Shown: positions 49,878 through 60,694 of the stretch, piece after piece
Layout of the letters: each line of letters begins with the position of its first letter
How positions within the stretch are numbered: position 1 is the stretch's first letter
Source: Burkholderiales bacterium
Lineage (GTDB): Bacteria; Pseudomonadota; Gammaproteobacteria; Burkholderiales; Burkholderiaceae_C
Assembly (NCBI GenBank): GCA_016223165.1
Contig: JACRPO010000007.1
Coordinates: 620,001-684,000, forward strand
Direction: 5' to 3'
Length of the DNA stretch: 64,000 nt
Made by a program: the position numbers and the translations under genes
Notes under the pieces: model-generated
Databases searched by the model: none
Told to the model about the DNA's origin: nothing
What the model saw: only the letters and a program-made list of their open reading frames with translations

Positions 49878-51571
49878 GTTTGCTGTCGATCCAGGACCTG
49901 AAGGTCGGTTTCCGCATGGGCCGCGGCGTCGTCGCCGAGGCGGTGAAGGGTGTCAGCTTCGACATCGCGGCCAACAGCACCTTGGCCCTGGTGGGCGAAT
50001 CGGGCTCGGGCAAGAGCGTCACGGCGATGTCGGTGCTCAACCTGCTGCCCGAGAACGCCGACCGCACGGGCCGCATCCTGTGGCAGGACACCAAGGACCT
50101 GCTGCACACGTCGATGGCCGAGCTTCAGGCGCTGCGCGGCCGCGACATCGCCTGCGTCTTCCAGGACCCGATGAGCTCGCTGAACCCGGTGTTCGACATC
50201 GGCAAGCAGCTGTGCGAGCCGCTGACCAAGCACCTCGGCCTGTCGCGCGGCGCGGCGCTGAAGCGCGCCGAAGAACTGCTCGGCGAAGTGGGCATTCCCG
50301 AGCCGAAGCGGCGCCTCTCCAGCTACCCGCACGAGATGAGCGGCGGCCAGCAGCAGCGCGTCATGATCGCCATGGCGCTCGCCTGCGAGCCCAAGCTGCT
50401 CATCGCCGACGAGCCGACGACGGCGCTCGACGTCACCATCCAGCGCCAGATCCTCGAGCTGCTCGCCAAGCTCAAGAGCGAGCACCAGATGAGCGTGCTC
50501 TTCATCAGCCACGACCTCGGGCTCGTCGGCGAGATCGCCGACCACGTGGTCGTGATGCGCGACGGCATCGTGCGCGAGCAGGGGCCGGTGGCGCAGATCT
50601 TCGCCAGGCCGAAGGACGACTACACGAGGGCGCTGCTGGCCTGCCGCCCGGGCCTCGAAGGCAACCCGGCGCGGCTGATGGTCATCGACGACCACATCGC
50701 CGCCAGCCAGGCCGCGGCGCGCGGCGACGCCGCGAAGGTGCGCGCCCAGGCGCAGGCCAAGGATCCGGCGGCGCCGGTGGTGCTCGAGGTGCGTTCGCTG
50801 GCCAAGAGCTTCTGGCTCAAGCAGGGCGTCTTCGGCAAGCGCGAGTTCAAGGCCGTGCAGGGCGTGAACTTCCAGCTGCGCAAGGGCCACACGCTCGGCG
50901 TCGTCGGCGAGTCGGGCTCGGGCAAGACGACGATGGGCCTGACGCTGCTGCGCCTGCACGAGCCCACCAGCGGCGAAGTCATCTTCGACGGCAAGAACCT
51001 GCTCACGCTCAGCGACCGCGAACGCCAGGTGATGCGCCGGCGCATCCAGATCGTCTTCCAGAACCCCTACGCCAGCCTCAACCCGCGCTTCACGATCGGC
51101 CAGACGCTGGTCGAGCCGATGGCCATCCACGGCATCGGCGCCGACCTCGCCGGGCGCGAGAAGCGCGCCCGCGGCATCCTCGAGAAGGTGGGCCTGGACG
51201 GCCGCGCCTTCGGCAAGTACCCGCACGAGTTCAGCGGCGGCCAGCGCCAGCGCGTGGCCATCGCCCGCTGCCTGACGCTCGACCCCGAGGTGCTCGTGCT
51301 CGACGAGGCGGTGAGCGCGCTCGACGTGAGCGTGCAGGCGCAGGTGCTCAACCTGCTGAAGGACCTGCAGGACGAGCTCGGCCTCGCCTACGTCTTCATC
51401 AGCCACGACCTCGCGGTGGTGCGCTTCATCAGCGACGAGGTGCTGGTGATGAAGGACGGCGTCGTCGTCGAGCAGGCGAGCGCTCAGCAGATCCTCGCCG
51501 CGCCGCGCGAGGAGTACACGAAGCGGCTGCTGGCGGCCGTGCCGCGCGGCTACCGCGCTGCCGCGGCCTGA
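49874..51571 (+). CDS. fused double ATPase of the oligopeptide ABC importer (DppD-DppF-like)
   Basis: The 565-residue protein carries two complete ATPase domains, a DppD-like half and a DppF-like half. The first half has Walker A GESGSGKSV, signature MSGGQQQRVMIAMA and Walker B LLIADEPTTALDVTI. The second half, from about residue 300, has GESGSGKTTMG, FSGGQRQRVAIARC and VLVLDEAVSALDVSV. A helical Ala/Gln-rich linker joins them at about 270-300. Both copies appear catalytic. In most peptide importers these are two genes. Confidence 0.93.
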   Translation: MSLLSIQDLKVGFRMGRGVVAEAVKGVSFDIAANSTLALVGESGSGKSVTAMSVLNLLPENADRTGRILWQDTKDLLHTSMAELQALRGRDIACVFQDPMSSLNPVFDIGKQLCEPLTKHLGLSRGAALKRAEELLGEVGIPEPKRRLSSYPHEMSGGQQQRVMIAMALACEPKLLIADEPTTALDVTIQRQILELLAKLKSEHQMSVLFISHDLGLVGEIADHVVVMRDGIVREQGPVAQIFARPKDDYTRALLACRPGLEGNPARLMVIDDHIAASQAAARGDAAKVRAQAQAKDPAAPVVLEVRSLAKSFWLKQGVFGKREFKAVQGVNFQLRKGHTLGVVGESGSGKTTMGLTLLRLHEPTSGEVIFDGKNLLTLSDRERQVMRRRIQIVFQNPYASLNPRFTIGQTLVEPMAIHGIGADLAGREKRARGILEKVGLDGRAFGKYPHEFSGGQRQRVAIARCLTLDPEVLVLDEAVSALDVSVQAQVLNLLKDLQDELGLAYVFISHDLAVVRFISDEVLVMKDGVVVEQASAQQILAAPREEYTKRLLAAVPRGYRAAAA

Positions 51572-52068
51572 ACCGAACCGCCCGAGCGTCGCGGGCGCGC
51601 CGGGCGGCGGTTGCCGCGCATGGTGGGGTCGTCGTCAGGTTGTGTCGCGGGCGAGGTTGTGTCGCGGCGAGATCGTGGTGCGCCAAGGCCGTGGCGCGCC
51701 GAGTCCGCCGGGTGGTCGGCTCTGCTCGTGTCCTCTTTCGGCCGCCCGGCTCGCAAGCTCGCAGGGCGCCCGAATGCCCCCTCTACCTCGCTGAGCCGAC
51801 CACCCGGCGGCCTCGGCGGGCACGGGCATTTGTATTCGACGAGGGCGTGCCTCCGCTGGTGCCGGATCGGGACGATGGGGCGCCCTGCGCAGCGAAATCA
51901 AGGGGGCATCCGGGGGCCCTGCGAGCTTGCGAGCCGGGCCGCCGGAAGAGGACATTCGCGGAGCAGGGCGCCCCGTCGGCCCAATCCCGCCACCGCCCGT
52001 CAAGGCCTGTTGTGCTGACAGTTCCGAACAGGCGACCCCATGAGACGAGCCGCCCGCCAGCGCCCGCG
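51572..52068. other. 497-bp intergenic region with structured repeats, no gene
   Basis: No reading frame here has family similarity or a credible start. The region lies between the end of the ABC operon (plus strand) and the end of the hybrid kinase gene (minus strand), so it is convergent space where a two-way terminator would be expected. A direct repeat ggttgtgtcgcgg occurs at about 51637 and 51653. Beyond these it holds the paired hairpins listed at 51705-51974. Confidence 0.7.
51705..51974. repeat. pair of mutually complementary hairpins (inverted duplicated element)
   Basis: Hairpin one has a perfect 17-bp stem, 51705-51721 with 51794-51810. Hairpin two has a perfect 12-bp stem, 51877-51888 with 51963-51974. 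The loop segments 51731-51782 and 51901-51952 are 52 nt each and complementary to one another at 48 of 52 positions. The arrangement is what two inverted copies of one roughly 100-bp element would give, with diverged flanks. No transposase is present. Function could be a bidirectional terminator or a mobile repeat. Confidence 0.75.
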
Positions 52069-55083
<3,015 letters not shown>

Positions 55084-55199
55084 GGGGCGCAAGCGGGCCG
55101 GCAGTATGGCGCCCGGGCCGGCGGGGCGAGCCGTCGGCGGGCGCCCGCGCCGCGGCGCAGCGTGAACTGAGAGCGCCCCCGGGCGTCGGCGAAGCCGGG

Positions 55200-56414
55200 C
55201 TACCAGCTCGCCTCGCGCTCGGGCGTGGCGCCGATCTTGTGGATCGACAGGTCGGCGCCCTCGTACTCCTGCTCGGCGCTCAGCCGCAGGCCCACGCTGG
55301 CCCTGAGCACGCCGTAGACGGCGGCGCCGCCGACAAGGGCCCAGGTTACGCCGATCAGCGTGCCCGCGATCTGCGCGCCGAGGTTGACACCGCCCAGCCC
55401 GCCGAGCGCCGGCAGGCCGAACAGGCCGCAGGCGATGCCGCCCCAGGCGCCGCACAACCCGTGCAGCGGCCACACGCCGAGCACGTCGTCGATGCGCCAG
55501 CGGTTCTGCGTGAGCGTGAACATGAAGACGAAGATGGCGCCGGCGACGCCGCCGGTGACGAGCGCGCCCAGCGGATGCATCACGTCCGATCCGGCGCACA
55601 CCGCCACCAGCCCCGCCAGCGGCCCGTTGTGCACGAAGCCGGGGTCGTTCTTGCCCAGCAGCACGGCCACCAGCGTGCCGCCGGCCATGGCCATCAGCGA
55701 GTTGACGGCGACGAGGCCGGAGATCTTGTCGATGGTCTGCGCACTCATGACGTTGAAGCCGAACCAGCCCACCGTCAGCACCCAGGCGCCGAGCGCGAGG
55801 AAAGGGATGCTCGAGGGCGGGTGCGCGCTGATCACCGATCGTCCGGCGCCGTCCTTGCGGTAGCGCCCGGCGCGCGCCCCCAGCAGCAGCACGGCGACCA
55901 GCCCGACCCAGCCACCCACCGCGTGCACCACCACGCTGCCGGCGAAGTCGTGGAACTCGGCGCCGGTGAGCCCCTTGATCCAGGCCTGGATGCCGAAGCG
56001 CTGGTTCCACGCGATGCCTTCGAACACCGGGTAGACCACGCCCACCAGCACCGCGGTGGCGGCGAGCTGCGGCCCGAAGCGCGCGCGCTCGGCGATGCCG
56101 CCCGAGACGATGGCCGGGATGGCCGCGGCAAAGGTGAGCAGGAAGAAGAACTTGACGAGCTCGTAGCCGTTCCTGGCCGCCAGCGTCTCCGCCCCGGCGA
56201 AGAAGCTCACGCCGTAGGCGACGAGGTAGCCGACGAAGAAGTAGGCGATCGTCGAGACGGCGAAGTCGACGAGGATCTTCACCAGCGCATTGACCTGGTT
56301 CTTCTTGCGCACCGTGCCCAGCTCGAGGAAGGCGAAGCCGGAGTGCATGGCGAGAACCATGATGGCCCCGAGCAGGATGAAGAGGGCATCGGTGCCCGGT
56401 TTGAGTTGTTCCAT
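55200..56414 (-). CDS. amtB: ammonium transporter
   Basis: The 404-residue protein has about eleven helices. AmtB landmarks are the His pair of the conduction pore (DFAGSVVVHAVGG and LGVWPLHGLCGAWGG) and the aromatic gate region (TFAAAIPAIVSGGIAERARF). It has no cleavable signal; the N terminus is MEQLKPGTDALFILLG. It moves ammonium across the inner membrane. No glnK gene is adjacent, which is unusual for amtB. A sigma-54 type promoter lies upstream (56452-56467), so nitrogen limitation is the expected inducer. The next gene downstream is a hybrid kinase. Confidence 0.93.
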   Translation of the reverse strand: MEQLKPGTDALFILLGAIMVLAMHSGFAFLELGTVRKKNQVNALVKILVDFAVSTIAYFFVGYLVAYGVSFFAGAETLAARNGYELVKFFFLLTFAAAIPAIVSGGIAERARFGPQLAATAVLVGVVYPVFEGIAWNQRFGIQAWIKGLTGAEFHDFAGSVVVHAVGGWVGLVAVLLLGARAGRYRKDGAGRSVISAHPPSSIPFLALGAWVLTVGWFGFNVMSAQTIDKISGLVAVNSLMAMAGGTLVAVLLGKNDPGFVHNGPLAGLVAVCAGSDVMHPLGALVTGGVAGAIFVFMFTLTQNRWRIDDVLGVWPLHGLCGAWGGIACGLFGLPALGGLGGVNLGAQIAGTLIGVTWALVGGAAVYGVLRASVGLRLSAEQEYEGADLSIHKIGATPEREASW

Positions 56415-56451
56415 GTTGGGGCCCCTGTTTGGATTGCTTGTGCACCAATCA

Positions 56452-56467
56452 AGCAATCATCGCGCCC
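56452..56467 (-). promoter_or_regulatory. sigma-54 promoter of amtB
   Basis: On the minus strand GGGCGCG-ATGA-TTGCT (56467-56452) matches the -24/-12 pattern TGGCACG-N4-TTGCA with GG and GC exactly ten bases apart. Transcription would start near 56441, about 27 nt before the ATG. Two GGTGCA half-sites (56473-56478, 56509-56514) upstream could bind NtrC. A 9-bp inverted repeat gattgcttg/caagcaatc (56432-56440, 56450-56458) overlaps the -12 region. Confidence 0.65.
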
Positions 56468-56668
56468 GCTTCGGTGCATGCCGGCGGGCCGCGGGCTGTC
56501 GCAGAACGGTGCATATGCGCATTGAGATGGGGCGTACCGCACCGCATAGTGGCGGCCGGCGCACTCGGGTTCACCCGATCTCCTCGTGCGGCGCGTTTCC
56601 AACGATGCCGGTGAAGTTAGGAAAAGCACCTGGCCGCGGGCCCGATCCGCAATGGGGCGTCTCGGACA

Positions 56669-59131
56669 ATGCCCCGCATGCATCGATCGCGAGTGACGGC
56701 CTGCGTCTTGGCGCTGGCCTGGGCGGCGCTGGCCAGCCCGCAAAGCCAAGCCCAGGCCACCGCCCCGGCCGGCGCCGCCTCTGCTCCCGCCGCATCAACC
56801 GCATCCGGTGCGACCGCCCCGGCCGCGGCGCGAGCGGCCAGTGCCCCTGCCAGCGCTGCCGCCGGCCAGCGCGTCGAGATCACAGGCGGCCGCGAAGGCG
56901 ATACCGAGGCGCGCCGGCGCAGCACGGCCGCCAAGATCGTCATCGGCCGCGAGGAGATCGACAAGTTCGGCGACGCCAGCGTGGCCGAGGTGTTGCGCCG
57001 CCTGCCCGGCGTGACGACGCCCGGCGCGCCGGGCCGCGGCGGCCCGCCGCGCCTGCGCGGCCTGGGCAGCGGCTACACGCAGCTGCTCATCGACGGGCAG
57101 CGCCTGCCGCCCGGCTTCAGCCTCGACTCGCTGACGCCCGAGCAGATCGAGCGCATCGAGATCCTGCGCGCGCCCACCGCCGAGACCGGCGCGCGTGCCA
57201 TCGCCGGCACCATCAACATCATCACGCGCGAGGGCTTCCGGCGGCGCCTGAACGACCTGCGCGTCGGCGCCGGCTTCGAGCACGGCGCCACCTCGCCCGG
57301 CCTGCACTGGACGCGCAACGACAGCATCGACGACTTCATCTACAACGTCTCGCTCGGCCTCTTCCGCCCGCAGCGCATCACCGACAGCGAGAGCGAAACG
57401 CTGCTCACGCGCCGCGACGACGGCAGCCTCGTCGAGCAGGCTCGCGGCACGCTGCACTCGGTGGACAAGCGCACCGGCGTCGCGCTGACCTCGCGGCTGC
57501 AGTGGCGGCTCGGCGACGGTGGCGACAACCTCGTGCTGATGCCGCACCTCTTCCACAACGAGGGCCGCACGGACCGCGATTTCACGCGCACGCAAAGCCC
57601 GCCGCCGTCACCCGGCGACCTCTTCTACGACAGCGGCACGAGCGACACGACGAGCCACTTCACGAGCCTGCGCCTGGGCGGGCAATGGCGCCAGCGCCTG
57701 TCGCCCTCGGTGCGCATGGAGCTGAGTGGCGGCGCCGGGCAGATGCGCTCGGCCTTCGACACGATGCGCGACGAGTTCCAGAACGGCGTCGCCGGCGCCA
57801 CGCGCGTCACCGACGACTACGGCCGCACGCGCGAGCGCTCGTTCAACCTGACGGCCAAGTTCAGCGGCATCGCCGTCGCGGGCGCCGCGCCTTCGGCCGC
57901 AACGGCCGCAACGGCCGCAGCGGCCGCAGCGGCCGCAGCGGCCGCGGCGCCAGCCGCATCGGCGAGTGCCCCGGCGCCCGCCGAGCACAGCCTCGTCGGG
58001 GGCCTCGAAGTCGAGACGATCCGGCGCGACGAGACGCGCGTCTACACCGACAACGGCGTCGTGCAGGCCGGTGAATTCGGCGACAGCTTCGAGGCCTCGA
58101 CGCTGCGCCTCGCCGCCTATCTGCAGGACGAATGGAGCCTGGACGCCCACTGGTCCTTCCACGCCGGCCTGCGCTGGGAGGGAATCACGACGCAGGGTGA
58201 TGCCGGCGACGCGGGCAGTGCCAGCGGCGAGACGCGGCCGCGCAACCGCAGCAGCGTCACGACGCCACTCATGCACCTGCTGTGGAAGCCCGACCCCGCC
58301 AAGCGCGACCAGGTGCGGCTGTCGCTGACGCGCAGCTACCGCGCCCCGACCACTCAGAGCCTGATCGCGCGGCCGTCGATCAACACGCGCGTGCCGGCCA
58401 GCGGCCCGGGCGCCGCCACCAACGACCCGACGCAGCCCGACACCGCGGGCAACCCCGACCTCAAACCCGAGCTCGCGATCGGCCTCGATCTCGCGTTCGA
58501 GCGTTATCTCGACGGCGGCGGCGTGCTCAGCGCCAACACCTTCTACCGCCGCGTCAGCGACCTGATGCGGCGCGTGACGACGCTGGAGACGGTGTCGTGG
58601 AGCGCGTTCCCGCGCTGGGTGGCGCGCCTGCAGAACATCGGCGACGCCACGACGATGGGCCTGGAGCTGGAGGCCAAGTACCGCCTCGACCAGCTCGTGA
58701 CCGGCACGCCGGCGGTCGAGCTGCGGCACAACTTCGCCTTCTACCGCTCACGCGTCGAGGGCGTGCCGGCGCCGGACAACCGGCTCGACGAGCAGGCGAA
58801 GATGACGGCCAACTTCGGCGCCGACTACCGCCTGCGCGGCACGCCGCTCACGCTCGGCGGCAACCTCAACATCGTGCCCGGCTACCGCACGCAGCTGGCC
58901 GACGACCGTGCCGTCACGGTGAGCAGCAAGCGCGTGTTCGACGCCTTCGCGCTGTGGACCTTCAACCCGGCCGTGGGGTTGCGTCTCCTCGCCAGCAATG
59001 TCGCGCCGCGCGACTACACGAGCCGCAACGAATTCGACTACACCGATGCCGGCATCGGCTTGCGCGAGACCGCCATCAGCCGCGGGCAGAGCTACACGAA
59101 CTGGCAGCTGCGGCTCGAGCTGAAGCTGTAG
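56669..59131 (+). CDS. TonB-dependent outer-membrane receptor
   Basis: The 820-residue protein has a signal peptide (VTACVLALAWAALASPQSQA), an Ala/Pro linker and a TonB-box-like VEITGG near residue 70. A plug domain follows (about 80-195; VAEVLRRLPGVTTPGAPGRG, RIEILRAPTAETGARAIAGT) and then a 22-strand type barrel ending in LQLRLELKL-like sequence without a terminal Phe. Ligand could be a siderophore, cobalamin or a carbohydrate; no marker of one was seen. A poly-Ala tract coded by 9-bp repeats lies between two strands. It is divergent from amtB. ATG 56669 or 56678 can start it. Confidence 0.88.
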   Translation: MPRMHRSRVTACVLALAWAALASPQSQAQATAPAGAASAPAASTASGATAPAAARAASAPASAAAGQRVEITGGREGDTEARRRSTAAKIVIGREEIDKFGDASVAEVLRRLPGVTTPGAPGRGGPPRLRGLGSGYTQLLIDGQRLPPGFSLDSLTPEQIERIEILRAPTAETGARAIAGTINIITREGFRRRLNDLRVGAGFEHGATSPGLHWTRNDSIDDFIYNVSLGLFRPQRITDSESETLLTRRDDGSLVEQARGTLHSVDKRTGVALTSRLQWRLGDGGDNLVLMPHLFHNEGRTDRDFTRTQSPPPSPGDLFYDSGTSDTTSHFTSLRLGGQWRQRLSPSVRMELSGGAGQMRSAFDTMRDEFQNGVAGATRVTDDYGRTRERSFNLTAKFSGIAVAGAAPSAATAATAAAAAAAAAAAAPAASASAPAPAEHSLVGGLEVETIRRDETRVYTDNGVVQAGEFGDSFEASTLRLAAYLQDEWSLDAHWSFHAGLRWEGITTQGDAGDAGSASGETRPRNRSSVTTPLMHLLWKPDPAKRDQVRLSLTRSYRAPTTQSLIARPSINTRVPASGPGAATNDPTQPDTAGNPDLKPELAIGLDLAFERYLDGGGVLSANTFYRRVSDLMRRVTTLETVSWSAFPRWVARLQNIGDATTMGLELEAKYRLDQLVTGTPAVELRHNFAFYRSRVEGVPAPDNRLDEQAKMTANFGADYRLRGTPLTLGGNLNIVPGYRTQLADDRAVTVSSKRVFDAFALWTFNPAVGLRLLASNVAPRDYTSRNEFDYTDAGIGLRETAISRGQSYTNWQLRLELKL
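57896..57949 (+). repeat. in-frame 9-bp minisatellite in the TonB receptor gene
   Basis: Six tandem 9-bp units (gccgcaacg or gccgcagcg) from 57896 to 57949 code for an Ala/Thr tract of about 18 residues within a loop between barrel strands. Gain or loss of units keeps the frame, so surface length variation is possible. Confidence 0.85.
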
Positions 59132-59199
59132 GCGCGCCCTCGGCAGCGCCGGACGTGCCGGCCCTGCGGCGGTCGGCAGCGGTCGGTCTGCGAAACTTC

Positions 59200-59239
59200 T
59201 TGCCAACCATTCCATATTTCCACTATCCTGGAAGTATGG
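59200..59239 (+). promoter_or_regulatory. arsR promoter with overlapping operator
   Basis: TTGCCA (59200-59205) and TATCCT (59224-59229) are 18 bp apart. A near-perfect inverted repeat ccatatttcc (59212-59221) and ggaagtatgg (59230-59239), with one mismatch in ten and an 8-bp spacer, covers the -10 box and the start codon. The expected transcription start coincides with the A of ATG 59236, so the mRNA would be leaderless. ArsR binding here would give autorepression. Confidence 0.6.
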
Positions 59240-59562
59240 ATGAATCCACCGCCGTTGCCTCCCTCGCCGCGCTGGCCCAGGGCGCACGACTGCGCGTCTT
59301 CCGCGCACTCGTCGGCGCCGCGCCGGACGGCATGACGCCCGGCGCGCTGTCGGCGATGCTCGACATCCCGGCCTCCACGCTGTCGTTCCACCTGAAGGAG
59401 CTGATGCACGCGGGCCTGGTGGATGTCGAGCGCGAGGGCCGCAACCTCAACTACCGCCCGGCCATCGCGCAGATGAACGCGCTGCTGGCCTACCTCACAG
59501 CCCACTGCTGCCAGGGCCGCGCCTGCGCCCCCGGCCCGGCGCGGCGCCGCGCCACCTGCTGA
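59236..59562 (+). CDS. arsR: ArsR-family arsenic-responsive repressor
   Basis: The 108-residue winged-helix protein has recognition region LDIPASTLSFHLKELMHAGLV and a C-terminal cysteine set Cys91, Cys92, Cys97 and Cys108. Vicinal C-terminal cysteines resemble the arsenite site of Acidithiobacillus ArsR, not the E. coli CVC helix site. ATG 59236 is the only start that keeps the first helix; no ribosome site precedes it beyond a ggaag one base away. It heads the operon arsR-arsI-arsC-acr3. Confidence 0.9.
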   Translation: MDESTAVASLAALAQGARLRVFRALVGAAPDGMTPGALSAMLDIPASTLSFHLKELMHAGLVDVEREGRNLNYRPAIAQMNALLAYLTAHCCQGRACAPGPARRRATC

Positions 59563-59587
59563 ATCCTTCACCCCCACGGAGATGCCC

Positions 59588-60157
59588 ATGAAGCGCTTCC
59601 ACGTCCACGTGCATGTCGACGATCTCGCCCGCAGCGTCGCCTTCTATTCGAAGCTTTTCGCCGCCGCGCCGGCCCGCCTCGAAGGTGACTATGCGAAGTG
59701 GATGCTCGACGACCCGCGCATCAATTTCGCGATCTCGGCGCGCGGCGCCAAGGCCGGCGTGGACCACCTGGGCTTCCAGGTGGACGATGCTTCCGAACTC
59801 GCCGAGCTGAAGGCACGCGCCGAAGCCGCCGGCATGGCGCTGCAGGACGAGGGCGAGACCACCTGCTGCTATGCGCGCAGCGAGAAGCACTGGGTGACCG
59901 ACCCGCAGGGCGTCGCCTGGGAGCAGTTCCACACGCTGGGCGGCATCCCGGTCTTCAGCGAGGCGGCGGCATCGGCCGCTGCGAACTCGGCCTGCTGCGC
60001 CGCAGCTTCGGCTGAACCGGCCGAACCGGCCAAGGCCGCCGAAGGCAGCCCGGCCATCGCTGCCGAAGCAAGCACCGGCTGCTGCGGCCCCACTGGCCCC
60101 ACGACCCGCGGCAAGCCGATCGGCGTCGCCGTCAAGTCGGCCAACGCCTGCTGCTGA
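59588..60157 (+). CDS. arsI: ArsI/CadI-family VOC protein (C-As lyase-like)
   Basis: The 189-residue VOC protein begins MKRFHVHVHVDDLARSVAFY. Ligands equivalent to those of ArsI are His5, His60 and Glu112, and the vicinal pair Cys93-Cys94 lies in TTCCYARS. ArsI uses Fe(II) and oxygen to break the carbon-arsenic bond of methylarsenite and aromatic arsenicals. A C-terminal extension holds three more Cys pairs (136-137, 165-166, 188-189), more than typical. ATG 59588 follows cggag; ATG 59582 would add two residues. The gene is 25 bp after arsR. Confidence 0.9.
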   Translation: MKRFHVHVHVDDLARSVAFYSKLFAAAPARLEGDYAKWMLDDPRINFAISARGAKAGVDHLGFQVDDASELAELKARAEAAGMALQDEGETTCCYARSEKHWVTDPQGVAWEQFHTLGGIPVFSEAAASAAANSACCAAASAEPAEPAKAAEGSPAIAAEASTGCCGPTGPTTRGKPIGVAVKSANACC

Positions 60158-60164
60158 GGCCGCC

Positions 60165-60665
60165 ATGCGTGAGCGGACCTTCAACGTCCTCTTCCTGTGC
60201 ACCGGCAACTCGGCGCGCTCGATCATGGCCGAAGGGCTGCTCGCGCACCTGGGGCGCGGGCGCTTCAACGCACACTCGGCGGGCAGCCACCCCACCGGGA
60301 CCGTGAATCCGGCGGCACTCTCGACACTTGCGGCGATGCACATCCCCACCGACGGCTTTCGAAGCAAGAGCTGGGACGAGTTCGCACGGCCCGGCGCGCC
60401 GCCGCTCGACCTGGTCATCACCGTGTGCGACAACGCCGCCGGCGAGACCTGCCCGCTGTGGCCCGGCCAACCGGCCACCGCGCACTGGGGCGTGCCTGAT
60501 CCCGCCGCATTCCAGGGCTCCGACGAGCAGAAGGCCAAGGTCTTCATGAGCGCGGCGCTCACCTTGCGGCGGCGCATCGAGCTGATGCTCGCGCTGCCGC
60601 AGGGCAAGCTCGCCGGGCCGGGCCTGCAAGGCGAGCTGCGGCGCATCGGGCGGGTCGAAGGTTGA
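60165..60665 (+). CDS. arsC: arsenate reductase, LMW-phosphatase type
   Basis: The 166-residue protein has the loop LCTGNSARS with catalytic Cys12 (C-x5-R). Additional cysteines Cys88 and Cys96 fall in VCDNAAGETCPLWPG, the pair used for the disulfide cascade, and Asp112 sits in WGVPDPA. It reduces arsenate to arsenite in the cytoplasm with thioredoxin or mycothiol-independent reductants. It starts 7 bp after the ArsI stop and its stop overlaps a TTG of the pump gene. Confidence 0.92.
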   Translation: MRERTFNVLFLCTGNSARSIMAEGLLAHLGRGRFNAHSAGSHPTGTVNPAALSTLAAMHIPTDGFRSKSWDEFARPGAPPLDLVITVCDNAAGETCPLWPGQPATAHWGVPDPAAFQGSDEQKAKVFMSAALTLRRRIELMLALPQGKLAGPGLQGELRRIGRVEG

Positions 60666-60694
60666 CTGCCGCCGCCGGCCGCACCCCGGCCGCG

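Noticed and set aside
51611..52018. A 135-codon plus-strand frame in the gap after the ABC operon
   Set aside because: It runs across both hairpin stems and loops, and its peptide resembles the antisense reading of the same inverted repeat, so it is a by-product of the repeat.
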